Source: Trichobilharzia szidati
Lineage: Eukaryota > Platyhelminthes > Trematoda > Strigeidida > Schistosomatidae
Assembly: GCA_944472155.2 (NCBI GenBank)
Contig: OX235271.1
Span: 119,045,329-119,109,328, forward strand
DNA length: 64,000 nucleotides
Reading direction: 5' to 3'
Part shown: positions 1-12,195 of the stretch, piece after piece
How the letters are laid out: each line of letters starts with the position of its first letter
How positions within the stretch are numbered: position 1 is the first letter of the stretch
Made by a program: the position numbers and the translations under genes
The notes under the pieces: model-generated
What the model was told of the DNA's origin: nothing
The model's database searches: none
The model's input: only the letters and a program-made list of their open reading frames with translations

Positions 1-3000
1 CTCTAGTAAGGACCGAAGTAGCGTTTACATGAAATTGGGTAATTGCATTTTTAATATAACCATTAAATACTATGTAGGTTATCCTTTCCGCGTTTGGCAC
101 TTGAAATAATATTCAACTGGTAGACGTTATGAGAAGTTAGCCACTAAACGTAACATATATATTTCGTATTATAATAATTTGAGATAGTGGTGATCAATGG
201 CTGAATAACAGTAAACAAAACAACAAAACGTAGAGGACACACAATGCAGATTTGTATTTTGCAGAAATATTTGTGTCGTGCATATAGAGTAGCTAGAATC
301 GAACTGTAATCAACAGTTAAACAATACGGTAGCATAAATATTCAATCACCACACTTGGGTTTGTTTTGTCTTGCCTATGGGAAGAAGATACTTTGACACA
401 CTAAAGATGTTTCGCCTGCTGTTTCTGACCCACAGAATCAGTATATCTGACCGTTATACTATTCCAGGTGATCAAAAATGTTCATTGTTATGCAAGATAC
501 GTCGTATTTAAATGCAAGTTTCTACTCCATAACTCCCAAAGTACTTGTTCTACTGAGGCCACAGACAAATCGAAACGATAGGTTGATGGTCCAAAATATG
601 AAATATATATCAGAATCAGAAAAGTTGAGCGTTATGGTCCCTCAAATAGCCGGGCACCGTTCACCGATTGCCGGATCTAATAAAACAACGTGCCAGCAGG
701 TTAAGATGCCTGACCGAATATCTCCATCCCAATAAGTTGACTTAAGTGGTAAAAATCAGCGCCCAGTGTTAAGTGAAGAATTCTGCAGACTGATAGTTTT
801 GAGAAATTATCTACCGCTGCACTATGGCCCTTCTATTAGTTTTTGATTCTGTCAATTATGTATATATATAATATCTGATGAAAAAAGAGACGAAATATCA
901 GGATAGAGAATGTTGTTTTCCCCCTTTTAGAATGATCAAACCGCTCTGTTTTGATTGTAATTATTAAAAAATCTAGTTGTGGTTTTACATAAGTACTTCC
1001 ATCAACACTTATTAACGCACGCTCAAATGAAGTAAAACACCATATAAAGGCCCCAGTTTCAATGACTATCAACCCACTGATCCTGAAGCTGGTGCTGGTG
1101 CCGGAGGACTAATAGCTGCAACCTAGAATACTATGTACAATTACAAACTCTAGAGTATCAGAAGATCGACTGACAACTGAAAGACTGTGTATCACACTAG
1201 TGACAATAAATCAGCACTACAAGGTTACTACTGCACAAAATCTATAAATTAGCGTCAGTATAATTCTGAATAATACTTCCAATCGTCTCGCTCCGAAACT
1301 CTGCCAAACGGCGAAACGACTACGCCACGGCCGCCATTGTTGCTTCCAGAAGAAATAGAGATCCACTCGAATAAGCAACCCATATGCCGCTCGTTTAATG
1401 TTCACCAGTAGTGACGCACCTCTTATGCAGTTGCATGTAAAACAGTTTTTCACTTTGTAATTAAAATTTCCCTGGTTAGATTTAAATTTGTAAAGAACGT
1501 ATTGTTTTTTATTAATTCTGAATATCTAAATTTAATAGGTAAAATTCTTACTCGAAGCCTCCAAAAACGACCCACTTTGAGAACTCAGCTAGCAAAATAA
1601 AGAGAGTTTGAAGTGTATCTTTTGAAAACATGTGTCCTGAGTGACTTGCAATACCATATACTTTCTTCATCATGACAAATAGTCCAACCTCTTATTTTAA
1701 CGTTTTGCTTTTTGATAGTTGGGTATGTGGTCGTTACAATAATGGCTGTTCTCCATCTGAAATTTCTTTATTTCACAACTATTTTTAGAAATTTTCTCAG
1801 ACTTTGCAGTTAAAAATTCCTGAATTTCAATGTAGTTTTTCTCACAAACTATCATCAGTATGCCATATGTGCAATTATACCGACACCAATGGTTTAGATG
1901 TGGGGACGCCAACAAACTACTCCAAAAGAACTCTTGTTGCGACGCACGTTCAAAGTTTAGTTTGGCCTCAATAATGAGATTTATAGGCAGAAGGATGGCA
2001 ATGCGATGAGATCACTACTTGGTCCACTTCTGACTGAATGCTTTTTGTAAAAGCTTGAGGATACTCGGCTTAGTCTAATGCCGTTCGCTTTGATATATAC
2101 AGAAAATATGTAGGCGACACGTTCTTTATCTGAGAGAAGGATGCAGTACTTCATGATTCTTTCCTGGCATTCAACAGTTGTCATCCATTTTTGCACACTA
2201 TAGAAAGACTTAAGTCAACTCTGATCGACTACTGCTATAAATATGTGAATGGTTAATACAATTCAGATAATGTTTTTACCAAAAATCTCAAGTAAATCCG
2301 AAATAATCTCTGAATAATCGATGCGATAGTTATTACAAGACCTGATAAGAGTTAAGAAGTGGTAATCGTGAACACACAAGATTACTTCCAGAAGATAAAA
2401 ACCATTCTTAATGACCATCTGAAATTCCAAATAGATCTCATCTCCCGATCCGACTGAAAAGAGTGATAAACAGCTGGTTGAATCAATAACAAGATTGAAA
2501 CAGCAAGATTCTGTCTCAAAAAGTTTATATGCCTCACTAAAATACGCTTGGTACGTTCACATTGAGATTATATAGTTTTCCAAAGGTGTACTGAGATGGT
2601 TTGCCACTTTAACCAGTATTGGATATGTTAGACACCATCCTATATATCCTGGTCAAACTGTTACAGGCTTTACACACTGGTAAAACACTGCATAAAAGAC
2701 ACTTGAGTTTATTGAGAAGATAAGAGATTGAAATCTTAACAAAAAATTCGTGATATTGTTTGATATATCTTCCTGATCCATAAGTGTGTAGGTATTAGTT
2801 CTACTCAAGGTAGACATTGTTGTGCTGCTATATTTTGATTAAGCTGGCGTACACTTATATCTTAGTATTTGCTCGCGTTTGTAATTGTGTGCTAACGTTG
2901 TGATTACTCCACGTCCACAACGTAATTCAAAAGGCACTTGCGAAGGAATACGATAGTGTATTATTGCGGGCGAGGGTATAGGCTATGACGGTTTAACTTC

Positions 3001-3422
3001 TCCGCGCCTCAGGTTTTCTCGTCTTTCATTAGCTGGAACAGTGGCGGTAAGTTTATATTTGATTCTGGTAGGTAGGTGATGTCGTGTGCAGCCCTGTGTG
3101 CTTGCGTCGTGCATTGTTTCTAAGCAGATTTGATGAATGTAATTGTAAACTTAGACTTATAAAACGTGTTTTTCTTCTTTTTTTGTGCATGTACAAGGCT
3201 TCGTTTGTCATACACTCGGTTGTTTGGCCTGTCGGTTGCCTGCGATGTCAACGAACCCGTGAGTTTTTGTGCTTTTCTAGAATTTATTGTTTCGTGCGGT
3301 ATATCTTGATGGATATTGATCAGTCATGCATTTGAATATTGCTTTGTTTACTGAATTATCTTGAAATAGTTGTGACATAGATGGATGCTAATTGACGAAG
3401 CCTTTTTTGAAGTTCACTGCAG
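1..3422. other. Region with no recognised gene
   Basis: I see no coding exon here that I can support. Open frames are short and match nothing I recognise; the longest is 85 codons at 478-735 on the plus strand, and it has no domain signature. A possible splice donor (gtaagt after gcg) near 3054 could belong to a 5' untranslated or leader exon of the Mutator-like gene starting at 3423, but no start codon ties it to that gene. Confidence 0.5.
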
Positions 3423-5498
3423 GTAGTCAATGCGACAGAAAGCAGTGCAGACGTTAGTGGAATTTTTGGTGAAGTAATGCTTGGAAGGCGTTACTTCAGC
3501 TGGGAGGAATTTGAGAAAGCATTAGAAGAATTTCAAAAAGTGAGGAAGTTATTTAATGCTAACAATGTAGTTGTCCTGCACTCACTACGTCCGTATTCAG
3601 AGCAAAAGAATAGCGGATGATATATTCAAGTACGCCTGTGTTGGTTTTAAATGTACTTTTGGAGTGCATCGTGTAAGGCCTGGCTTAAAATTGAGAAACA
3701 GGTCGTAAGAAGAATTGTACTATGGTATTATGAATATTTAAGGTCTAAATGTTGCAATTGTCGTTCTTCGATTCGGGTGGTTTTGCATAGTAGTGAATAC
3801 GTAATTACTGCTCACAAAATGGTGCATAACCATCCATGAGATAGGGTGTACATGCAGAATGACCCCTGGTATAGACGACTAACAGTAGAAGAGAAAGAAA
3901 ACTTGGAACCCCTTCTTCAGCAATCGCACTCATCCGATGAAATAATTGCACATGTTAAGGAAAAATTCCACAAGGATATAACTCGTAGTGACGTTAAAAA
4001 TATGAAAGCCCTAGTTAATAAAGGTAACTCAGACGTAATTGTTATTTACTTAAGGTATGTCGAGCCGTCGTGACATTTTTGATTTCCTGAAATGCTGTGG
4101 GAAGTTAATGGAATATTACTCAGATGAACCTACGAGGAATTCACTAACAAGAGTCTGTTTTTCAACTAATGAGAAAATCCAGTTGTATAAACAGTTCCCG
4201 GAGGTTGTCGGTATTGACTCTACATATAATACAAATAAAGGGAAGTAAGTTTACCAATTCATTAATCAACATGCAGGTATTCATTGTTCCAATTAGTTGT
4301 GACGGATAATTTTGGTCGTGGGCGACCAGTGTTATTTGCTTGGACTCGAAAGGAATTCAAGCGTGATGTAGTCTGGATTTTGGACTCATTTAGTCAAATA
4401 ATGGAAGATACATCTAAAACTACGACATTTATTATGGACCGTGAGCAATGTGAAATAGGAGCAGTGAAGTTAACGCACAGGCAAGCGCACATTGTGCTCT
4501 GTTCTTTCCATGTTTGTCGTGCATTCTGTCGTAAAGTAAATTTTTTTAGCACATTACAAATTTTAATTGCAGACACGGAATCCCATTGATAAGAACTATT
4601 TATGTCGCTTAGTTCAGTGTAAAAGTAGATCAGAGTAATGCCTGTAATATTTTCATTTTCCAGATTTAATTTCTATTTTAGAGTTATAAGCAGATTGGAT
4701 GTTCGTGCCAGTCAATATATACAGCGTCGTTGGATGAGTAGACGAGAATTGTGGGCAGCAGCTTTCAGAGATCACGTGCTGACTTATGGTAATGCTACTA
4801 ATAATCGAGTAGAAAGTTCACACAGGCAAGTGAAGCGGTACTTGCAAAGGTCAGACAGTCTGCAGAAAAGCATGCTGAAGGTTTATAAATGGTGTCAACG
4901 AAGTTATTCCAGAATTCAGCAGGAGTCGATGATTGCTCGGTCGCGATGCCTCACGTATTCATGTTCACAACGTTTAATACCAATCCTTCGACTGCTGACG
5001 CCATACGCTGCCAGAAAAGTGATCCTTGAATATGAAAAGCGGCGATGGGCTTCGGTGGAGGTTGAAACTTCCGATTACGTCTTCTTCCAAGACCATGGGA
5101 GGAGAGTAGAGGTTGATCTGCGTGCTTGTACATGCACTTGTTTGACGTTTCAGACATGTCGGTACCCCTGCCGGCACTTGCTGTTGGTCCATTTCAGAAA
5201 GCCGTGTTTTACAGGTACATTTGCGTTTGTGTTCGTAATTATATTTACGTTTTTTGTTCCACCTTTTATAGTCAATCATGTGCTTCAGAAGTGCAAACAC
5301 TGGACGTGGTCACGCGACTCTTGCGCATCTCAAAGCATTTCCGCAGTTGTCCCTCGAAATCCGTGTAACATAGTGCAAATCAAACGGAGGCTTATTAATG
5401 AGCGCCTGATAAGAATTACTGACAAATTTGGAGAGGTGTTTGCCGCGAACGTCGCTGGAGAATTTATCGTACATATGGACCGTCTTCTTAATATGTAA
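3423..5498 (+). CDS. Mutator-like (MULE) transposase with micro-introns, N-terminus damaged
   Basis: Likely a DDE transposase of the Mutator superfamily, which cuts and pastes its own DNA. In order: an N-terminal Cys/His DNA-binding region ending in a HNHP motif (about 3743-3836); the catalytic core with a first Asp in GIDSTYNTNKG (about 4210), a second Asp in FIMDREQ (about 4435), a CSFH motif, and Glu in NNRVESSH (about 4805); then a SWIM zinc finger CxCx(n)CxH, CTCLTFQTCRYPCRHLL (about 5130-5185). Introns inferred from GT/AG and frame: 3705-3742, 4024-4054, 4245-4276, 4536-4572, 4635-4663 (or 4635-4680) and 5215-5271. The 57-nt last intron keeps the frame open, so it looks coding. Two breaks lie upstream of the core: a one-base frame change near 3602 and an in-frame TGA at 3837-3839. 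The core from 3846 to TAA 5496-5498 is open once introns are removed. Schistosomes are known to carry MULEs (the Curupira elements); assignment to that family is inference. I found no terminal inverted repeats. Confidence 0.75.
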
Positions 5499-5518
5499 AC
5501 AAACTAATGTTGTATTAT

Positions 5519-5524
5519 AATAAA
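5519..5524 (+). terminator. Polyadenylation signal of the MULE gene
   Basis: An AATAAA hexamer lies 20 nt after the transposase stop codon, the expected place for a eukaryotic poly(A) signal. The downstream processing site is not defined. Confidence 0.5.
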
Positions 5525-8404
5525 TGTGAACTTTTCACATAAATCTTGTTGTCTTTCAATTAATGCGTTCGCTTTGTGAGCACGGCATGCTAGACCGGTG
5601 CTCTGTAGGACTTGAACTCGTTACTATGCTTAAGTGTAATTCTGCAGAAACACTATCGACCGATATACGTGATGAATTATAAGTAGTTTAGTGGACCTTA
5701 AGTCTCTGTCTACAGTTACGTGAAGACTTCTCATAGTCATATGCAAGTACGTAGGGAGGAATGACAACAATAGGTACAACTTAGACACTGCATTGCAGTT
5801 ACAGTTGGTATACGGTTTCCTGTATTACAAATCAGTGTATTACTAATATTTAAATTAAAACGTTATGGCAGTCCCTATGATGACGGGTGTCAACGTATAC
5901 TGTAAAGTTAAGTTTACACATGACGAATAAATAGGTAGGTTGAGCTGTAGCAGTCGTAGTAACATTTCGCTTACGTTCAATTATGCAGTCAAATAAATCA
6001 TCAAGTATCATTGATAAGTCTGACATCTGCATCGTCATGCAAAAAAACTTAGTTTCATTTAGATAGAATAAGAAAAGTATTGTAAGCAGGATGTTAAATG
6101 TATTTCATGAAAAAAATAAGCAAATGTCTTTACACAATTGTTTATCGTAATTATTTCGCCCATGTTGAATTCCTGTCACCCAGTAGACTGACATTGCCGG
6201 ATATCTGTAAATAAGTGAACAAAGTGTATCTTTTTAAATCGCAGAAGTAAGGAAGAAGTAATATTAAAGTTAAACCCTTTATATTTACACACCTTTTCTG
6301 AAAAAGGTTCTTTTTCATTCTTTCGTTATGACAGCATTCTTCTGCAGTTTTCAATGCCACACAGGGATTGTTCGTCTTATGCAGTACAGCAGCAAGCAAA
6401 TAATAGTAATTCAATAAGTCGTCTAAACGGGTATTTACAATGAATGCATGTAATTTCTACAGGCACAATAAGTTATGTAATGAATTACAATCCTCAAGTA
6501 TCATAAAATAATACTTTTTCAGAAGTTCAAGTTGTTCACTTAGTGAACGAGTAATTAGAACAGGTTATGATAAGTGTCAACTTGTAAACCATTCACAATG
6601 AACAGTGTACAGGAAACTTCATCACATCTTCGTTTCAACCAACTTTTCCTTCACGCACATAAGCATCCAGTCACTACGTACACTCAAGCATTGTAACCTG
6701 AACATCACAAAATCCCTACAGATAAATTTTTTAATAATAAATGATTTAAACATATGAGCCATAAGTGAATCTTCAATATCCTTCATAGCCACAAGTAATT
6801 CATTAAGCATCTCAGAATATCTTAGTGATCTGAACACGAACAGTTGTTAAGACTGGGATAACTTATGTAACAGGTACAGTACTTGTAAGACACACCTGCT
6901 GGCTACTAATCGACAGAAAGTTGATACTAGTTTTAAGTTGTCTGACATTTCACGAGGACCATCTACACTATTCTTCGTGACCCAGTGCACACTGATATAA
7001 ACATAATCTGATGCCATTTTTGACAATGAACAATTAAGGCCTTCTGATATTGCGAGTGCAAATGTCAATTAAACTAGTATCATACCTTTGCCTAAGCAAT
7101 TTTAAATGGGAGCTTCATCAAAGTAGATAAAATCACCAGGAGATGCAGCATCCTGTCTCATTGATCGCATGATCTCTTCCATGTGCTATGCAATATTTCA
7201 GTCATCAAAGATGATAAAAGAAGTGTCTAACATCCTCAAAACACAGATCTAACTTATTTCTGTAGGTTATTTCTCTTTCAAATGCACGATTCTCATCGAA
7301 TAACTGGGATGACAACAGCCATTGCCTGCAGTCAATTTACAACCTTAAGATCTGAAAAAACTCACAAAAACAATGCCTCAATGCTCTAAAACCGTAATAA
7401 TCTTTTTATGCGATATTTCTTCAAAATAATGGCTTCTTTCATTAGTAATTCGTCTAGGCTGTCATGACAATTTTACGCTTCACTACGAACACAATACACA
7501 AAAATATTCCATTTTTCGGTTACAGAAGCCTAGAACTAGTCAACTATAATCTATTTTCACAATACTGAGCGGTTAGAACGTCGCTATAGGCGTGAACGCG
7601 ATAACCCATGCAATGCGCGAAAACACCTGGTCATAGAACATAGCCTCACTCATTATTGCAGCAATCAAAATTCAAAAATCGAGCGAGTACAAAAGGTATC
7701 AATTGTTAACATGCAAGATTAAGAGTAATAAACAAATCAAAGTACAATTACACAATGAAAGTATAGTACTATGATGAATAATAACATGGGTCACTACAAC
7801 ATCACTGCACTTACTAAAGACTTCTCCTCCTAATTTCCTTAGCAGTACTCTACCTGGCGTGTAAGTACTGATTAACGAACTCAAAGTTAAAAGGCTTGAG
7901 ACCGGGTAGTGCGTTCTGATGTGAGTTTTAATTTACACAGATAAAATATCAATTTTAATAAATAAGATTGTTGCACAACTTATTCATTTCCCAGCTGGGT
8001 AGTAAGGTCTAAGAGTGCGCTTAGTGTGAGCGCAACAAGACAGCGAACAACGTGTGTACTGTCAAGATAGAAAGAACAAGACGGTGTGCGGTGCCATAGA
8101 TAATGAATGCGTTGGACCGAAAATTCAAACACTGAAGGTGCACTACAAATGTACCACTAACGGAAGCAGTTGACTTTATATACAAAGAACTTACTAGACG
8201 AAACATCGATCCCTACATCTTCTATGGAGGCGCTTCTTTCGAGATGCACAACGAATATTCACGTTTTGATTTTATAAGGAGTTCTGCAGATAAATTAGTG
8301 GTGCAGCTATAGGGTTATCTCTAGGATCAATTCCAGCTAGCACTTTCCTGGCAAAATTAGAGAATGGGCCTTCGTAAGACATAATCAGTGGACTATAATT
8401 CTAT
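5525..8404. other. Region with no recognised gene
   Basis: Only short open frames on both strands, the longest 87 codons at 6151-6414 on the minus strand. None carries a motif I recognise, and I see no repeat shared with the rest of the window. Confidence 0.5.
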
Positions 8405-9320
8405 TTTCGTTAAGTAGATGACAAGTCGTTCATTATGGAGAATGAGAACGAAGCAAAGAACATTCTTGACAAACTTCACGATGTACATCCTGCAATAAAT
8501 TTTAACGTCAAGAAAGAAAGGAACCCTAGTATCTTATTCCTAGACATCCTTACGACTGGAAAGGAGGATCGTACAATAAGAGGAAGTATATGTAAAAAAC
8601 GCACATGGACTAATCTGTTTGACCTTTTTGTGCTCCTCACCCCTAAAGTATAAACGCGGTTTAATAGAGCGTTATGTCTACAGATTAAGAGCAATCTGCA
8701 TTGATGAATGTCTTGGTGAACAGCTCAATATTATGAAAAAATCACTGAGTGGAAATGACTGTCAACAGATATTCATTGACAAGAATCTGAATCTGAAGCC
8801 AGGGCAAGCTAAAGTGCCAAGAAATTCGTAAGAAACCTTGTCGTTACACCTTTAGTTCCGCAAAGATAACAGCAGTGAAATAATAACATAGAGCTTAAGA
8901 AATGCGGTAAAATGAGCAATTCAGTATCTCTAAAGTAGACTGTCTCTCCTTAGCAGCTTCCATTTTACTTTTTGGAGTTAAAGATAAACTACCCAATTTT
9001 GCCCCTTCCATGTGTTTTATCAGTTTGACTGCTTCTGTGAAGCCAATTACACATGTATGCCATTTGATTTCCGCACATCACCTCATGTGGTTAAACGAGG
9101 GACAAACGTGGTCCATCTACAGCTACATTCTAGTTCATCGTGACGTTAATAAAGCTTATAAATTTATGCACCGTATTCCGACCAATCCTAATTTTACCTC
9201 CCGAGATTGTCTGGTACACACTGCTTTAGTTGTCGGAATCCACATTAAGGAGCCTCACTTATGTGTTCTAAAGAAATTTGTTCATACGCCTTCCTTACTT
9301 TGGCCATCAGTGTTTTAACT
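8405..9320 (+). pseudogene. Penelope-like element (PLE) fragment: RT C-terminus and decayed GIY-YIG domain
   Basis: Three frames can be lined up with PLE proteins. 8435-8653 gives the region after the reverse transcriptase catalytic YVDD (ENEAKNILDKLHDVHPAINF, then SILFLDIL), and a YVDD-like remnant sits just before it. 8619-8831 gives the conserved YKRGLIERYVYRLRAIC segment. 9010-9318 aligns with the endonuclease tail (FKxxxRIPTNPNFTSRD, HIKEPHLCVLKKF), close to the tail of the better PLE at 37538-38041. The GIY-YIG catalytic face is not recognisable. PLE proteins copy RNA into DNA at a nicked target. This copy is frameshifted, 5' truncated and surely inactive. Confidence 0.7.
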
Positions 9321-10892
9321 ATCTTTAATTGCTGCATAAATTTTCTTAATTTTACACGATATTCAATGTAGTACTATATTGTTATGCTTATTATAACCTG
9401 TGAATGTTTTTGAATTGTAATTCGATTCATCTTAATAGACTGATATCACTTTAGAAAAATCAGCACTATTATTAACAGTTACTTTTAATTAGTATATATA
9501 TATGCTATTGTAGAGCTGGCTGAAGAATATATCGGAAGGAATATTTTTTGCTTGAACATTCTTTTGCCTTCTAAATCTGAGAAGAATAAACATTCCAAAC
9601 TTCTCACAAACCCAGTTTCATAGGAAACGGTTTGATATATCTGGAGTTTAAATTTAGATCAGGCTGCATGTGTGCTCAAAAGTCATCTTTCTAAAGCAGT
9701 CAGAATGATGGATTTCGTAGCTAAATTGTAATAATATTCACCAGCCGTAAGCCGTTCTCTGTTTGTGTAAAAGATAATCTGACTCGTCTGGCCATCAGCA
9801 TGTGACTCCATCTTTTCATTTTCTCTCTTGTAGCAAGGTATCTATTTTTCCTTCTTCAGCTTGCTCACATATGTAGAGCTCCGTTTAAACAAGAGAAAAG
9901 TTAGTAGATAGTGATGTCATTTCCAAGGTTGAAATAGTTTTATCTTATGAGTTCATATCTACAATGTTCTCAAAAAAATTATAACATATCATACGCTGAT
10001 TTGAGTAGCCCCTGATATGAAGGCCCAAATAAACCTATAGGAAATGTAATAGTGAAATGGTTTAATGAATCTGACATACCCAGAATAGGCCATAGAGGGA
10101 CTCTCTGATTATGAATCCTCGTCAAACCATCAATCCAGATGTTCTGACAGCACCCAATGTAAACATCTCAACTAGATTTTTATCTCTTAATAACTTAAAA
10201 ATTGACTGTCTGTAGGTACATTCAAATCTTCACAACTCTCCAACATCCAACAATTGAAGTGACCGAGAAGTAAAGAGCTCATTTTTCCAATTTAGTCATA
10301 TGTGTTCATAATATTGGTGCTTGAACGTATGTCGGCTATCAATGGCCAGGTCTAACTACACTGGACTTAACCCTGTCCTTAGAAGATCTTCAGCAACAAT
10401 ATGCAATAACCACCGCGAAAAACAGAACACAGATTGGTGACTCTAGAATCCTTTATTCTTGCACCAATACGGAACCAAACATAAGGTTATTATACACAAA
10501 GTCCAAGAATAAATGTCATAGCAATTAGTAACAATAATACTTCTGATAGTATTTCTCCGTCTTCTAACGAACAGCGTACGATGGAACGATGACTTCAGTA
10601 TCGGTGACTTCCGCCAAAATATGGAGTTGGTTTTGAATAAACAACCATGAATTGATAGTTCATTCTTCAACTACATTGACATCGTCTGATGTTTATGAGG
10701 GTTATAGCTGATTAAGCACACATTGTCATCTGTATTTTATCGGACAGTATACTGTAAATAGACAAAGTACTCAGAATTGCTAAATAACTTAGTTTTTCTC
10801 CCAGAAGTTTACTGAAATGAGGATTCCCGATTGTCTATTAAAGATAGAACTCACGTTGTAAAGTTGATCATGCATTTGTAATGAAATTGTAG
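9321..10892. other. Region with no recognised gene
   Basis: No convincing exon. A 75-codon minus-strand frame at 10443-10670 has no recognisable motif. A short TA run lies near 9497. Confidence 0.45.
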
Positions 10893-11228
10893 TAACTCTA
10901 ACCAAACGTTTCTAAAACCAATTCATTTACCTGCATTAGACTTTTACACAAACTGATTTCATGTAGACTTAGCTATCATTCACCACTGTGTAACTGGACA
11001 CCGATTTTTGATTGTCCTTTTATACATTGCACAGTTAAGCATAGTTTGTTTGGGTTCACGTACTCGAGAAATTCAAATTTGCTATTAATACAATTTCTCA
11101 AGTCTTCACATTTGCCTTTCTGATTTGACGTTGTTGGTATTTAGTCGGACACAGAGTTTGGTACATTATAGATCGTGCGGGTTTAACTGGATTTTAGTAC
11201 ACAGATTGGAGTCAGATCCCAGTACGCA
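10893..11228 (-). repeat. Dispersed ~330-bp repeat, copy 1 (inverted relative to copy 2)
   Basis: This segment is the reverse complement of about 31482-31815 with only scattered differences. Shared landmarks include taactctaaccaaa at one end, tgtccttttatacattgcac in the middle and gtacacagattggagt at the other end. In the copy 2 orientation it contains a TATA-like tataaaagg. It carries no long open frame. The size and isolated position suggest a solo LTR or SINE-like repeat, but I see no clean target duplication and cannot name the family. Confidence 0.75.
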
Positions 11229-12195
11229 CTAATGATAATAATCAAACAGAGGAGAAATCTGGCAGTGCATTACTTTTTCAGACGGTGACGGGTGTTTCGT
11301 TTCCCTGACGTTCATTAAATCAGGAGATGAATGGGTTTCATTCGGTTTGCCATCCGGTTGATGGTTTCAGTTATTGCAATGACCCTGCGGCGCCTTCGCC
11401 TGCCTAAACGAAGACGACCAGTTCCTAACTGGATTTCCCCAGGTAGCTAATCTCGTATTATGTGACCAGAGGAACGCTGTAATCATATGAAATGTTATGT
11501 TTGGTTGTTTCAAGGATATCATATCAACTTCTTTTTACAAGTGGAATATCCATTGTGACATTCGCTATGCTATACGCAAAAATACCTCACGACGGCTTTT
11601 ATATTCACCCTTCCTATTCAAAACAGATGAATTCATATAAATTCTAGAATCCTTTAGTTCAGATTTTGAACGCTGATGGCTTGCATATACAACCGAACAG
11701 GATCCAATCATTCTAATTGTACAGGAAAGGCTGCTTATGAGTTTCACGGGAACAACGCGAACACCTTTCCTAAAAGTTGGTTCCTCCAATCGAGAACTTT
11801 ATTTTTCCAAGCGAGCTAACCGACAATGTTACAAGAGATTCAGCGATGAATATGGAAAACTGTGACGGTTGACAATTTTTATCACCGTATCGTTTAAACA
11901 CTTACTGTTATTTGCTAATATTAATTATATGAATTACAAATAATTCCGCCAAATACAAATTCCTAAATTCATCCGTCTGTGGTGGGTTGAATTCAAAAGA
12001 AGGCGTCAGTTCGAAACCCGGTGTTCGCTGAACAGTTATAGCCCAGCTTTTCTGTTACACATAACTATGACTCCTTCTTCTATTGAGACGATTGGTAATT
12101 ATAAAGTATTTCGACCCGAGTCTGTGTTCTGCTTTCCAGATCTTATCCCAACGTGCTTCATATATATTGTTGTCTGTGCTGTTCTATTACAGAAC
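11229..12195. other. Region with no recognised gene
   Basis: No exon can be supported. A 74-codon minus-strand frame at 11565-11789 has no recognisable feature. A gttcgaaaccc stretch near 12010 resembles a tRNA B box, but no fold around it convinced me. Confidence 0.4.

Noticed and set aside
5215..5271. Coding sequence continuous through this stretch (GTFAFVFVIIFTFF text)
   Set aside because: It is a 57-nt GT...AG intron of frame-neutral length; its hydrophobic text does not belong after a SWIM finger.
4951..5300. Minus-strand frames of 68 and 108 codons
   Set aside because: Antisense shadows of the MULE transposase C-terminal exon.
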